Of a DNA stretch of 64,000 bases, positions 44,704 through 56,501 are shown piece after piece. The notes under the pieces are model-generated. The model did no database searches. It was not told where the DNA came from and saw only the letters and a program-made list of their open reading frames with translations. Source of the DNA: Puccinia triticina (lineage: Eukaryota > Basidiomycota > Pucciniomycetes > Pucciniales > Pucciniaceae); the NCBI RefSeq assembly GCF_026914185.1, contig NC_070564.1, positions 496,001 through 560,000 of the forward strand. The letters run 5' to 3'. The number at the start of each line of letters is the position of its first letter. Within the stretch, counting starts at the first letter, position 1. The position numbers and the translations under genes were made by a program.

Positions 44704-44847
44704 GTGGGTGAATTCCCGTCAAGATCTGCGGGTCTCCCAGAAGTGATCTAGAGCCCAAAAAGCTAGATTTTTCCCAGCAAAAATCTAGACTTTTCCGGTC
44801 TAAACCAACATCTGTGGGGGTCCCAGATTGCTAGGGAAGTCCTCCAG
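44704..44847. mobile_element. TA-flanked MITE, GGAGGACTTCCCG family, copy 2 (diverged)
   Basis: The left end gtgggtgaattcccgtcaag follows TA (44702-44703). The right end ctagggaagtcctccag is followed by TA (44848). The interior holds ctagatttttcccagc and its inverted partner-type words. 144 bp. Confidence 0.65.
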
Positions 44848-46099
44848 TATTTTATAATAAGGAATTACTTTGCAAACTTCAGAAAACTCTTCATTGAGCA
44901 TTCATCAAATTCAAATGTTATTAGTATCAATAATCAAGCATAAAAATCAGAAAGGTTGTGCCACACTAATATTAGACTATCAGGGTTAATCACAGTGTAT
45001 TGCCTGGAGGGCAGAGCTTCATTCCCCCATGTAGTGTTTCATTATACATGAAATATTATATAATCCCCTCCAAGCTCTTCTTATGCCTGCATGAGATTTT
45101 GAAAGCATTTAGGAAAATGAATGCTGCTTACTACAGAGTTTGAAAAGTCCGTATGTACATTATGAGAAATATGAAGATTTGGCAAAATTATACAGAAAGA
45201 TGACAATGATGCATTGATGATGAGTACAAAATTTCAAAGGATTGGAGGAAATGAATATTAATGGTATTTCAGAAGCAGATGTGCCTGTCCTCTGACTAGG
45301 GTAGGTAATAACAGCTTGATCTTCTAAGGCCATGTTTGTCAGGGTTATATCATGAGCATAATAATTTGAATTTTCCTTGACATACTGTGACAAATTTCAT
45401 CAAAACTTCATCAGATGCCACAAGAATCTACATCATTATGCTTGCCATATATTGCTGACAAAAAGGGCCTAAATGATTCTTATTATGCAGAATGTTTCTT
45501 TGTATCTGGTATTCTCAATCTGTGAAATATTGAGAAGAATATTAAATTCCCCCACCAATCTTGCTCCTGTTTATTTTAAGTCCACTTGGATTTCGTACAT
45601 CTTGTATTTTATCAGTACAAAGACTGCCTAATGCTGTCTTTCTCGGTTTTTTATTGCCGTTTTGCGTTGGCTGTGGTTTGTTTATTTTTAGTTAATTTTT
45701 TGATGGCTTCTCAAAATAGTGTATTTTACTCACAAATGTACAACATAGTGCCTTGCCAACAACAGAATCTGGACACTTAAAATCTGAATCCAGACTTTTT
45801 CCTCCAGGGTAAGTAGCTGCATGAGGGATATAACACAATGTACTTGGTTAGCTTTGCAAGGAAATACAAGGAACCTTCAAGGGTGAAATCCAAATTACCA
45901 TATTGACCAAGTGCTGAAGTGCAGCAGCCAAATTTAAAGTCTTTTAATTCTTGTTTATTCAATGGAGGGCAGCCGTAGCCCAAGACATCAACTGAGTATG
46001 CTAGTATACATGTGAGCAATATGCAAGTCTTAGGAAGGAAGCTACCGGAGTGCATGGTTGAAAAGTTATATATTTTTTATTATGATGGAAGTGCGAATA
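44848..46099. other. AT-rich intergenic DNA, no gene recognised
   Basis: Short open frames only. No splice-supported coding region or transposon end that I can defend. Confidence 0.4.
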
Positions 46100-46249
46100 A
46101 TGGAGGACTTCCCGCCGATCTGGAAACCCAGATTTTCCCAGATTTTGCAGGGAAATCTAGGCAGATCTAGGATTTGGGACGATCGAGCCCAGATTTCCCC
46201 GCAAAATCTGGAAAAATCTGAGTTCCCAGATTGACGGGAAGTCCTCCAA
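46100..46249. mobile_element. MITE, GGAGGACTTCCCG family, copy 3
   Basis: The ends tggaggacttcccgccgatc and gacgggaagtcctcca are inverted. The interior cagatttcc and aaatctgg words match copy 1 at 28.8 kb in reverse orientation. The flanking TA is intact on the left (aataa) and altered on the right. Confidence 0.75.
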
Positions 46250-47420
46250 TCTATGCACACTAACAATAGATCTAGCGTTTTTATGTTCGAGTATTCTCTG
46301 GGATCAGGCTGATTCAACTTCGTGGTTTTCTGACAAGTGAGCTTGGGGCTTCCGGGTTAGTATTTTCATAGGCAAGCTATCCCAGGGTGATTCTAGAAGA
46401 CGAGCGGATTTGCGCTGAGGAACTCACCCAGGTTACCGATTGTACAGCAGCGGTTCGTAATTGGCAGTGATTAATTTTGTTGGATCAATTCGACCCGGTC
46501 TCCGGGCTTCACAAGAATGGTTTATGCCGCTTGTCGACAGTCTGGACATGTAAAAGGTGATACAAAGGTCAAGTCTCCTTGCGACCGGGTGTCCTGAAGT
46601 GACCGAAACTCGAATTAAGGGGCCTCTTGTTTTATGAGGCAGGGACCCTCCAATCACGCTTTCTTTACCTCTCGGCCAATGCCTGACATGTTCTCGAAGC
46701 GCCGAAGACTACATCATCATGGCAACATGCAAGCTCTCCACTCGGCCATTGCCAGCTGATTGCTACTCGACGATCAAGCAGAGCAAGAACTTGAAGAGAA
46801 GGCATTTTTCTCCGTTTCTTCTTTTCCTGCATGATATATTCGAAGTATGCAAATCATGTGATTTGCCGAGATTTTTCCCCGGCATATAGCAACCACTTGC
46901 TTCCTAGTTTTCTTCTAAGGTGATAAGGAAATTTCTCGCAGGGACTTCTCCCGAACCAGAAAAACTGACAGGGCAAGACCCTTGATGCATCTCTCAATTC
47001 TCCCTTCTCATGGTCGCCATCCCTTGACTCGCCTTGATGCTAAATTGGGCCAAATTGTGCAAGCGGAAAGGCAAGAGTCACAAGTCTTGCACAAGGGATG
47101 GCGACCAGGAGAAGGGAGAATCAAGAGATGGCGCTGATCGCTCATGGCGGAAATTCTCCTTCGCTGTCCTAACGGAACAACGATCATTCTATGCAGGGTT
47201 TTGCATGTCGAGTCTTTCCGTTCCGTTGAGCATCTAGCCGGTGTCGAATGTCGCGCTCGTCAACGCGTTGGTCATGACTAGGGTATTTAAAATAAGAGGC
47301 CGGAGTGTCCATTCCCCAAGGCCCTTCGCCACCCAGCCCCACTCTGCACCTCATCTGATCAATTGTGACCATTCACGAGCTTGCCACAAACCCATCCCAC
47401 GATTAAAAACCAATTCCATA
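46250..47420. other. Upstream region of the secreted-protein gene
   Basis: GC-richer than the surroundings from 46400 on. No gene seen. It contains the inverted repeat at 46990-47128. Open frames of 65-95 codons near 47034-47522 overlap the first exon of the next gene and have no motif. Confidence 0.4.
46990..47128. repeat. 37-bp inverted repeat (hairpin) 293 bp upstream of a secreted-protein gene
   Basis: The left arm (46990-47026) has ttctcccttctc and tggtcgccatccctt; the right arm (47092-47128) has aagggatggcgacca and gagaagggagaa. Four or five mismatches over 37 bp, 65-base spacer. The arms are purine/pyrimidine-skewed and not part of another repeat in the window. Confidence 0.7.
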
Positions 47421-48732
47421 ATGTTCCTTTCAACTACTCCAATGGTGATGACCACCTTACTCCTTAATAATATGGTTAGTCGCCATTTATGCACTCTCAT
47501 TCGCCCAGCGTCCCGTTCTTAGTCTCTGCCATTATCGCTTTCATTCTGCTGATCATCTGATACCCACCCTTGTACAGTATCTCACTTCCATCCTGGGTGC
47601 GGTCCCGCCACCCGGCTTCGCGCAAAACTTAGCCGCCCAGGCAGCCCCGGATTCAGAGCTAGCCATTATGCACGCTTCTGATGTCATGAACTCCACTGGT
47701 ATGCCGATGAATACCACTGCGATGTCAGGGAACTCTTCCGATTCGTCCCAGTTGAATGCCGGCGGTCTCTTTCCCGGTCTCCCGAGCATTTTCCCCAAAC
47801 CCACTAACGGCTCTAGTGGGAATCAGCCGAAGTTCCCATTGCCCTTTCCAAACCCTTTTCCGAACGTCACGCCCTCGGTCAACCAAAGCTGCGTGGCGGG
47901 GATAAAGAGTCTCATCACTGCGTCCCAAGAGTCAGAAGGACAGCCTATGATGGCTCGGGAGAAGGTTTCTTGCTTCAAACCCTACACCAAGGTTCCGGAG
48001 GGGGAGAGTCTGGTCGTGGCTTCGGTTGATGCGGCCACCAATGTCACTGCTAGCCTCGCTCAGCTGGTCCAAGATGTTTCCGGCAAGGGCATTACGGCTG
48101 CCATCCCGGTTATCATTTCCGATTTGAGGACCTTGACTGCCGTCGTAGCCACTGGAGTAGCCCACATCGCGGTCAGTCCATTCAATTCTAGGGTCATCAC
48201 GTGCCAAGCTTTACTAGACACTTATTTAACGCGACCTCTCTTTTGAATTTGTGATCCCCATGCGACCACGACACTCAGCTCGCCACCGTCAAAGGCGTTT
48301 TCACTTCTTACAGCATTGTTTACGTATTACAAGGAGTAAGTTGTGATACACCAGCTCACGCCTAGCCCCATATCGTCACTCATCCCGGTCCATCAATTTC
48401 CTTAGTTCGTCACGGCCGGCCAAAGCGTGACAGACGCTTTGATTGGACAAAAAGGCTTCTTCGCCCAATTCCAAGCGCTTACGCCCATCCGAAACGCCCT
48501 CTTGTCTTTCAAATCCGTCGTCGATGTGAGTAGCTCCCAAAGCCAATCAAACACCCGTACCCTCTTCCATACTGACCATGACCTCGACGAATTTCTATAG
48601 AAATTTATTTTGCTCCTTATCCACATGATCCCCACCAACAAGTTCACCATGGCCGCTGACTTGCACCAACAAATGAGCAACTCGATGGACAAGGCCATCA
48701 GCACGTTCGACGAACGTGATCAAAACGAATAA
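47421..48732 (+). CDS. Probable secreted, N-glycosylated protein (candidate rust secretome member)
   Basis: Five exons: 47421-47474, 47578-48171, 48279-48335, 48406-48525 and 48601-48732; 318 residues, every junction phase 0. The N-terminus has a short hydrophobic stretch (VMTTLLL, then YLTSILGA) and small residues after it, consistent with a secretion signal cleaved near residue 30-40. Residues 50-130 are rich in Asn-X-Ser/Thr sequons (NST, NTT, NSS, NGS, NVT, NQS) and Pro/Phe/Asn (FPLPFPNPFPN). The C-terminal two-thirds is predicted helical with two Cys (one in QSCVAG, one in VSCFKP) and no membrane anchor. I do not recognise a domain and assign no function. Rust genomes hold many such lineage-specific secreted proteins; a role at the host interface is only a possibility. 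Confidence 0.7.
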
Positions 48733-50084
48733 TCTTGTAGATCTTTACGATCTCCTGCCTCGCGTTGTTATACTATTTCATCCTATAAAACTGAACACAT
48801 CCCCTCCCCCCAACGTGCTAGATCCATTGAACCTCTGAACCAGTGTCACGTCGCGGAATCTGTATTGTACTAGCACTCTGACTATCTAGGCCTGACAGTA
48901 ACGACTAATTCGCGAATCCGCTGTGTCTGATATCAGTCAATATGTTTTGATACATCCTATGTATCCTCCATCACTTCCACTGTGTCCCGCCAGCTATGGA
49001 CCGCATGTGTGCTGCACAATGAGCATTTGATCACTCAAGACACAATTCCAGTGACTTGCGCGTTACAGAAGTCCCCCGAGGGGCTCTTCTCCACCAGAGC
49101 GTCATTTGACTCTTTGCCTACCTTGCTTTTTTCATTCCCGCTGTGGAGATCTATTCCTTGCCAAACAGGCGTCCCCGCAGGAGCAGGGACAATCGAGGCC
49201 CTCAGCAGCACGCGAAGCTGGAAAGGGATTGGAATGCCCACACCAAAGCGCATTGAATGCATTGACTGAGCCAGATAAGGGCGGAACTTTGAGCCACAAG
49301 TGTTAATAGATGGTCTAAGTCAGGATCACAAAACTACAATTGATGACCAAGACTGACGAGGAAACACCAACCTATTGAAATAATACATCTTGTTGAACTG
49401 AAAGTAGTTCTTTGTTATTCTCAAACAAAGCTAGTTAAATCTTATACACAGCAATTAGTGACACCCTGTTGTTGACCCCAAAGCTTAGTTAATCCTATAA
49501 AGTCCAAACGCTATTGTACTTGTCTTTTCTCAATCAATTCGTTGTTTCCTTAAACTCAACACACTCAACACTAACTCTCATCTTATCCATCAGGTCCATA
49601 TTTCATTACACACACTTCATGTATCCTGGTCTTAAACTCCTCCACTCTTATCATTTAGGCTAGTGTTTGTTATTGGTGTCTTAAGCTGTATTGTGTAGAT
49701 ACTAATAACACTACACCTCTAAAGGTGTGTATAAGAAATGAATCAACTCATTGTTTCCTCAAACTCAGCACACTCACTCTCATCTTATTGATCAGGTGAG
49801 TGTTTGTTATTGGTGTCTTAAGCCGTATTATGTAGATACTAATAACACTACACCTCTAAAGTTCCTTATTGTTCATCACATCTTACGTGATTCCCTACCA
49901 TCTTATGATATTCTTACCAAGTAGTCTTACCATTACTATTATGATTAGGAATATTTGTGAAACGCCTTCTAAAAACATATATGTCATATTTTGTGATGTC
50001 CATCAGTAAAGCCATGTAGAATTTTTAAATTTGAAAAGGGCTAATGGTAGGTATGCACCAGTATCCTGCATGTCACACCATAAG
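48733..50084. other. Intergenic with partial direct repeats; no gene recognised
   Basis: Sequence around 49661-49733 (agtgtttgttattggtgtct to acactacacctctaaag) recurs at 49797-49861. The preceding cattgtttcctcaaactcag block also recurs, so about 200 bp is duplicated in tandem. It may be the remains of an LTR, but no partner or ends are clear. Confidence 0.45.
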
Positions 50085-50311
50085 AAAAACCCTAGAAACT
50101 GCCAGCAGTTGACATGTGGCATACTCCAGTGTAACTGCCATTTTAACTCCACATGATTACATCATACCCTTTCATGCACACACAGTCACTATGCAATGTG
50201 CAGTGACTGTGGATTGAAGCTTGGTTGAAAAGAAAGGCTTGGGTATCACCCTAAGCTTCCTTTGAGTTTCTGCATGTCAACTGCCAGCAGTTTCTAGTTT
50301 ATAGAGTTTTT
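50085..50311. mobile_element. MITE of the CAGTTGACATG family, intact copy
   Basis: The left end gaaactgccagcagttgac and the right end gtcaactgccagcagtttc are exact inverted copies of at least 20 bp, further flanked by aaaaac..gttttt. The interior contains cagtgactgtggattgaag, the undivided form of the site that the hAT-like element at 5395 interrupts in another copy. Confidence 0.8.
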
Positions 50312-50896
50312 CAGATACAAAAATGCTTGAAAAGATTTTCTTTTTCTTCTTGCAGTGTTGCAATCCTGCAGGTTGGCCCGCAGGCAAAATTATCAAAGTC
50401 CCTTGTCTGCCGGGGGGCATGGCGCAAAGCACCTAGCACAACGGGCAATCTCCTGTCAGATAGAGACCCTGCGGGGCTCTCACTGGGACTGCAACACTGA
50501 AACTGCTGTGCTAAATTTATTTGCAGCAGCCAGTAGCATATCTTAAAAAAGTGCTGTTACATTGCAGCAGTAGTGCATCAGCTGGCCGCTACTCTATGGT
50601 GCCTTTGTACCATCAAGATTGGCAAACCCAATACATAGCAATGCAGCAGTAGCGCATCCGCACAGAGATGCATTAAAATTTTCCAAAATGCATGTATTTT
50701 TTGCTGATTACAATGCACTGTAACGGCCATTACAATACATGTATCATAATGGTTTCACCGTTGCTGGAAGGCTTTGTGAAGCTTGGCCCCCGGGAGCCCT
50801 CCAGCTCTGCAGACAGGCCAATCCATCCCAACATAGCTGAAATCTATCCCAACTTCAAAACTATCACGAGTTGCTGTTTGGGTGGTGCAAGACCAT
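50312..50896. other. Intergenic, no gene
   Basis: Repeated agcagtagcgcatc words at 50568 and 50646, and a terminus of the foldback family at 50723-50764. No coding signal. Confidence 0.4.
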
Positions 50897-51035
50897 AAAA
50901 ACTGTGGAAACTGCTAGCAGTTGAGATGCAGAAGCTCAAAGAAAGCTTGAGGTGATACTCAAGCCGTTCTCAAAGGTTATTTCAACCTGGAGTATGCCGC
51001 ATGTCAACTACTGGCAGTTTCTACATAGAGTTTTT
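50897..51035. mobile_element. MITE of the CAGTTGACATG family, short copy
   Basis: The ends aaaaactgtggaaactgct and ggcagtttctacatagagtt are inverted, with gcagttgagatg / catgtcaactac inside. 139 bp, so it lacks part of the interior of the 50.1-kb copy. Confidence 0.65.
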
Positions 51036-51269
51036 CTTGCAGTGGGGTCTGCACCAATGGTCCGCTGCGACCAGCAGCTCACTCGAAGCTGCAGGACACA
51101 CAGGTGCTCCACCAGCCCCCCTCCCATCAGCTACCCATCCAGCCATGTTTTTCTGTCCACAGTACAGAAAGCACAAGTTTTGGGACGCGCGTCAGGTTTC
51201 TTCTTCCTTGCAAAGGGGCACCTTTCATCTGCTTCGGTCATTGTTGTGTCCAAGAGAACACAAACAGTG

Positions 51270-51294
51270 TGTGTGTGTGTGGGGGGGGGGGGGG
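51270..51294. repeat. (GT)n-(G)n microsatellite
   Basis: Seven gt units run directly into about 14 consecutive G. It lies in the 3' flank of the ataxin-2 gene, 230 bp after the stop codon. Confidence 0.9.
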
Positions 51295-51524
51295 TGAAGT
51301 GGAATTCAGATTTCAAAGGCACACGGCCCGCAACGGAACGGAAGCCGGTGCACCAACAACGCCCGGCCCCCTCTGCGTCTCCTGGAGTCACACACGCCCG
51401 ACTCCCCTCCTCCTCCAGGGGCACCAAAGAGAAAAAGAAAAAAGAAGGAAAGAGAGGAGCAAAAGGTCGAAGAGAATACACACACACGAGCAAGGAGAAG
51501 GGGAGGAAAGGGCAGAGAGATAAG

Positions 51525-54500
51525 TTACGAAGAAGCGGTGTTGTTGGTGGCGGTATTCCCATTGTATCCTCCTCCTCCTCCTCCTCCTCCAGCAAACGCC
51601 TGTCCCCCTCCACCGCCCTGCTGCTGCTGCTGCTGGCCAGAGGAGGAAGGATTACCAGGTTGGGAAGGAGGAGGAACGCCGGGGCCTGGGGGCCCGCCTC
51701 CTGCGGCAGCCGAGGAAGGAGCCGGCGCCGCCGCAGAAGTCGCCGTGGAAGCCGAGCTATTCGGCGGATGCGACTGTTGCTGGTTCCCGCTGTTATTCGA
51801 ATGTCCGCCGCCGCCGCCGCCGCCGCCGCCAGAGTTTCCCCTCCCTCTGCCCGCGCCGCCGCCCATATGACCTGGGCCGACGGTGGGCGAGGGGCCGTTA
51901 GAGTGGTGGTGGCCGGGATGGTGGCCGTGGCCGCTGCTGTGGCTGTTGTGGTGGTGGTGCCCGCCGCCGTGGTGTCCTCCATGGCCGTGTCCGTGTCCGT
52001 GGCCGCCGCCGTGTCCTCCTCCTCCTCCGTGCGGCCCGCCGTGCCCGCCTTCGCCTGAGGGCGGGTACATCTGTGGGGGCGGATACATGGCTCCCGGAGG
52101 CCCATCTGTATAGAGAAAGAAAAGCATCATCGTCAATTTTAGAAGGCCCACTCCAACCACTCTGAATCCGGGATCACTTACGGCCAGGCATCCCGCCCAT
52201 CTGAGGACTGCCGTTATAGTGCACTGGCGGTCCGCCGTTCGCGTTTCCCGGTCCTCCGGCGGAGTTATGAGTCTGAGAAGGATGGATAGATCCGGGCGGG
52301 TATCCTTGCATCTGCGGGACGAAGGGGGGCCCGGCAGGGTTTCCGGGGACGCCGACGACGGGGGGCGGGCCCGCGGGGTATCCTCCGGGGCCGGGGCCAG
52401 GCATGTTGACGGGCACGGGGGGGCCGTAGCCCAGGGTAGCGGCGGCAGGCCCGGTGCTGCCATGCGATTGGCGGTAGGAGCCGTTGTTGTAGGAGAGTGG
52501 CGATTGCTGTTGTTGGGGATGATGTTGGGGGTGGTACATGTACGGCGGCATCGGCGGCGGGAGGTGGTGTGGATGGGGCTGCTGCTGTTGCTGTTGTTGC
52601 TGCTGGCTCATCGCGGGGCCGTTGTGGGCCATGTATCCACCCGGGCCGCCCGAGCCTGGCGGCCCGCCTCCTCCCATCATCATCCCGGGCCCGTTGGCCA
52701 CGTGCGAGTTCCCGCCTCCGGGGACCATGTGCCCACCATTCATCGGCCCAGACATCCCATCATCGTCGGCCATCATCTGCGGCACAACGTTCGGAGGGGG
52801 TGGGGGATGGTGCGAGTAGTGTGGTTGCTGGGAATGCTGCATGTGCATCGGGGGCGTCATCATGTGTCCGACCTGAGAGTGGGGTGGATGTCCTCCGAGT
52901 CCGTGATTACCGTGCGGCTGGGGATGTTGTTGATGGACGTGATGATGGATTGGTTGTTGTTGTTGCTGCTGTTGTTGTTGATGCTGATGCTGAGGCTGTT
53001 GGTGATGCTGGTGATGAGACATGGGATGGTGCATCGAGTGGGGCATGAAATGGGCATGATGATGTGGTGGCGGAAGACTGGCGCCGAATATTTGGCGATA
53101 CGATTTTCCAGTGAAGCTCCAGGCAGGTCCGACTGAAGAAGCTTCAGGCACGCTACCGCTCTTGAATGGAGTGAACTCTTCCTTGACGTGGATCGACGAG
53201 GAGCCCTTCTTGATGGGCGCGTGGCCAAAGAATGGATTGGGCGGTCCGGTCGGTCCATTCTCACCGGCTTTCCTTCCGGGCATGGCGGTGGAGGTGCTGG
53301 GACTCGCAGGACCCTTGTTCTTGGTACCTGGGATCTAGGTAATCGTAAATCATCATTAGTGAAACTGATTATATATATTTTTTAAAAAAAACGTGATGGG
53401 CTAACCGGACTGAAAGTCTTGGCTGCAGGATTGAAAGCGGCCACTTTGATGGATGCCTTGGGATCTTTGGCGGTGGGATCGTTTGACGTTCCTTTCGGTT
53501 TGAACGGAGGAATAGGAGGGAGGTTAGCAAACCGACTGGCAAGTTTGCTTTGCTGGGTGACTGGTTTGCTCTCGCCCTTTTTGTCGGTTGAAGAAGTGGA
53601 TGGATTATTATTATTGGTGGCTTGGTTCCGAGGCTTGAAGGGAGGGATCGGGGCAAGAGGTCCCAATTTCTTGAGGCCGATTGCGATCGAAGGGTTGACC
53701 GGTGGTTTGGCGTGGGTATTTGCGATCAGTCGTCCGCCCTGGTGGGAAGGAATGTTGGTGACGATATGCAGGTTTGATGGGTTGAGAGGTTTGCTCATGT
53801 GGCGAGCATGGTTTTTGTCTGCCAGGGAGGCGACTGCAGATGCCCGTCGACCGGCTTCATCCGATGCTGCTACTTGTTGTTTGGTCGTCGGATCTTGCTT
53901 GGCAGCAGTAGCAGCAGGTGGAGGAGGAGGGGCCGTCGGATTCGTAGCAGTTGTAGATGGAGCGGGTTTTTTGATGATCGGTTCGAGATCCTTGGGAAAT
54001 GCCATGGGTAACTTGAATGAGGTACTGAACGCTCGTAGATCGGCCAGTCTGGACTCCTTCTCCTTCTTCAGCAGGTCTTTCTTCTTCTGCTGGAGTCGCT
54101 CCTTCTCATCGGAAACGAATGCCTTGAATCTCGGTGCGACTTCCTCAGGTTGCTTGCTCAGTTTGGAAGGCATGCGTCCGAGGGGCTTTCCGGGGAAAGG
54201 ATGGCTGGGTAGATTGACGGCCATATGGGATGAAGCGGGCTTGGAAGGGCCCTGGGCTTGGGAGATCTTCGAGTTGAGTGTTTCCTTGGGCGTGTTTGAG
54301 GATTTGGAGGGGGGGATCGGTTTGGGCTCGGCTTGAGAAGGTGGTTCAGGCATGGATGCGGTGATCTTCATGTTCTGGGGTTGTTTGGAGGCAGCAGTAG
54401 AGGAGGGTGGTTGTAGTGTGCCCCGATTGGCTGCCGCCCCCTTCCGAGCTCCTGGTGGTACGTATGCGCCCTCGCTTCGAATGACAGCGCCATACCTGTA

Positions 54501-55496
54501 GAGGTGAAGTAGAGTTATAAAAAAAAAAAAAAAAAGACGTTCGAAAGTTAGAGTGGTGGTGATCACTTACTTGTCTTCTTCATCCATCCCACTATCATCG
54601 ACCACTGCCCCGCCTCGCTCTTCTTGTACGTGGGGGTTAGCCGAGCTGGAGGCCATGATCTCTCTAGCGAGTGCCTCAGCCTTGCGTTCTCTCTCTTTGA
54701 AATCTTTTCCGGAGCGATCGAGTTTGGTGGTATAGATCTCTTCATCAAAGTCGGTTCGGGTGCCGAAGAGTTTCTCGTTAGCCTCGAACTGGTCCCATGG
54801 TTTGTCGAAGGTCCTTCGGCTGTTGGAGGATGGGTTGAGTTCGGTTCCCTTTGGGAAGAGCGAGTCTTCGAGTCCGTTCATCAGTTCGTGTTCGCTGAGA
54901 GCTTGTTGTTGTTGTTGTTGTTGCTGGTTTGGGGCGGCGGTGGGGGAGGAGCCATCGGGTACCCAGGTTTGGAGTTCTTTCTCTCTGATGATCGGTTGGC
55001 CGTTTGCGTCTAGCTTGGCGTAGGCCAGCGTTTCCGAGTCTGTCTTGAAGGCGGCTGTGCCAGGCTTGTTGGCCGTACCAGCGCCGATGGCGCTGAGCTG
55101 GTTGAGGTCGATATCCTCTGCGACGACCTGGACGAGTTCCTTGGCGAGGATGATCAGAGTGTTTTTGACGATCGGGGGAGGTGATCGGTTTTGGGGAGGG
55201 GTTGCGTTGGAGGTGGAGGGGATGGGCAGTTCGACTGCCCGTTTGAGGGTGATGCATAGTTCGGTTTCGGTCATTGCCGAGGAGAGGAAGCCTTGGAAGC
55301 GCTGGCCGGATTTTGTGGTGGCGGTGACGGTGACACCCTGGTATGGATAGAGATAGTGAGATGAGTATGTCGGGTGATAGTGAGTGAGTGAGTGAGTGAG
55401 TGGCTTACGACGAGGCTCATGATGAACCAGACCATGCGATCGTGCATGGCTTTGAGTACCAGTTTTTCTTCGTTGGCGGCCGCGGCTGGATGGAAG

Positions 55497-55537
<41 letters not shown>

Positions 55538-55837
55538 GGCTGGGTTGAATGAGGATGTGGATGAGGCTGCTGATGAGGATGGTGGGGGTGGCTGGCCGTT
55601 GATGAAGTGTGGTGGTGGTGCTGGGGCTGATGAGTTGCGCCATGCGTTGTTGTTGTTGGTCCATGCTCTGTTGATGTTGTTCTTTTTGATCGGTCCGATT
55701 GAGTTGCTTTTGTTGAGATGTGGCTGTTGTGGGTGTGGGTGTGGGTGTGGGTTGTGGTGGTGGTGGTGGTTTGGTTTTGGTTTGTGGTGGGCTGGGGGTG
55801 GTTGTTGTTGTTGTTGTTGTGGGTTTGAGGATGCCAT
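51525..55837 (-). CDS. PBP1: Ataxin-2 homologue (Pbp1-like)
   Basis: A poly(A)-binding-protein partner acting in mRNA stability and stress granules. Five exons: 55837-55409, 55337-54571, 54495-53406, 53334-52182 and 52105-51525; 1339 residues, all phases consistent. Residues 1-115 are Gln/Pro/His/Asn-rich with a 13-Gln tract just before the Lsm domain (KLVLKAMHDRMVWFIMSLV, then GVTVTATTKSGQRFQGFLSS). LsmAD follows near 320-370 (FEANEKLFGTRTDFDEEIYT, LDRSGKDFKERERKAEALA). A PAM2-like motif AFNPAAKTFSP ends exon 3 (about 750-760), the docking site for the MLLE domain of Pab1. The rest is His/Gln-rich then Gly/His-rich low complexity. The ATG at 55837 is chosen because only that frame enters the Lsm domain. 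Confidence 0.93.
55498..55536 (-). repeat. CAG microsatellite encoding polyglutamine
   Basis: Eleven consecutive CAG codons bounded by CAA on each side encode 13 Gln, immediately N-terminal to the Lsm domain of the ataxin-2 homologue. Confidence 0.95.
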
Positions 55838-56339
55838 GGTTGAGGATGGGTTTGTTGTGTGTTATTTTTTTATGGTCAAGCTGAAGGGGCTTTAAGTGAG
55901 AAGCGAGCGAAGTGGTGGTCATGGATCAGTGCGGTCATGATCCGAATCCGATCGACAGTGCAACCCCCCGGGGGAACTGCCTCATTATGTAACCAACCCA
56001 ACATAACCATCTTCTTGACTTATCCCAAACCAATACCCATGACACCGCATCCGTAGCTGACAGTCAACCGATACAACCATAGCTAGAAAAAGTCGTCAAA
56101 GCACATATTTCTTTCTTTTTTCTGGTCCACTACATACTTTGCTGAACACTTTTTGGAGCTTGCGGGCTTACAAACAGCCTGTACCATGCAAGCTTCACTC
56201 CAAGTCTGCCTGGACACAGTGGAGAGCTGGTACATAATGCTCCTACAGAAATCAAGAAACCTCCAAAAAACCTTAACTGTCTCCCTTCAACATCTCCAAC
56301 TTGCTTTCCAACAATAAAAGGGCCTTCAACCTTGCATCT
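55838..56339. other. Ataxin-2 upstream region
   Basis: It contains an upstream, out-of-frame ATG at 55922 that opens a long but spurious frame over the first exon. No clear TATA box; cccccgggggaa-type GC palindrome at 55965. No other gene. Confidence 0.4.
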
Positions 56340-56501
56340 GAAGAACCTGCCGGCGCACCCGGGGCAGGTATGTACCTGGCACCGGTTGGGGGGTACCCCC
56401 CGCACCCGGCTCGCACCAGGGTGCCGGATGCCTGTTTTTTGGAAAAAAGCAGTGCAGCACCCGGGCACCTCTCACACCCGGGTGATGTGGCAGATTCTTT
56501 A
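56340..56501. mobile_element. Mutator-type MITE with 9-bp target duplication
   Basis: The direct repeat CTTGCATCT (56331-56339 and 56502-56510) flanks a 162-bp unit whose ends GAAGAACCTGCC and GGCAGATTCTTTA are inverted, with shared inner CACCCGGG. A 9-bp duplication is characteristic of Mutator-like transposition. Confidence 0.7.

Noticed and set aside
50952..52058. A 368-codon plus-strand frame
   Set aside because: Antisense to the Gly/His-rich end of the ataxin-2 gene; composition is the mirror of low complexity (Val/Ala/Arg) and it begins inside a MITE.
52219..54336. Two plus-strand frames of 305 codons each
   Set aside because: Both are antisense to exons 3 and 4 of the ataxin-2 gene and have no motif.
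54567..55922. Upstream ATG at 55922 as the ataxin-2 start, giving a 451-codon frame
   Set aside because: In exon 1 this frame does not encode the Lsm residues (KLVLKAMHDRMVWFIMS); the frame from 55837 does, and splicing joins it to exon 2.
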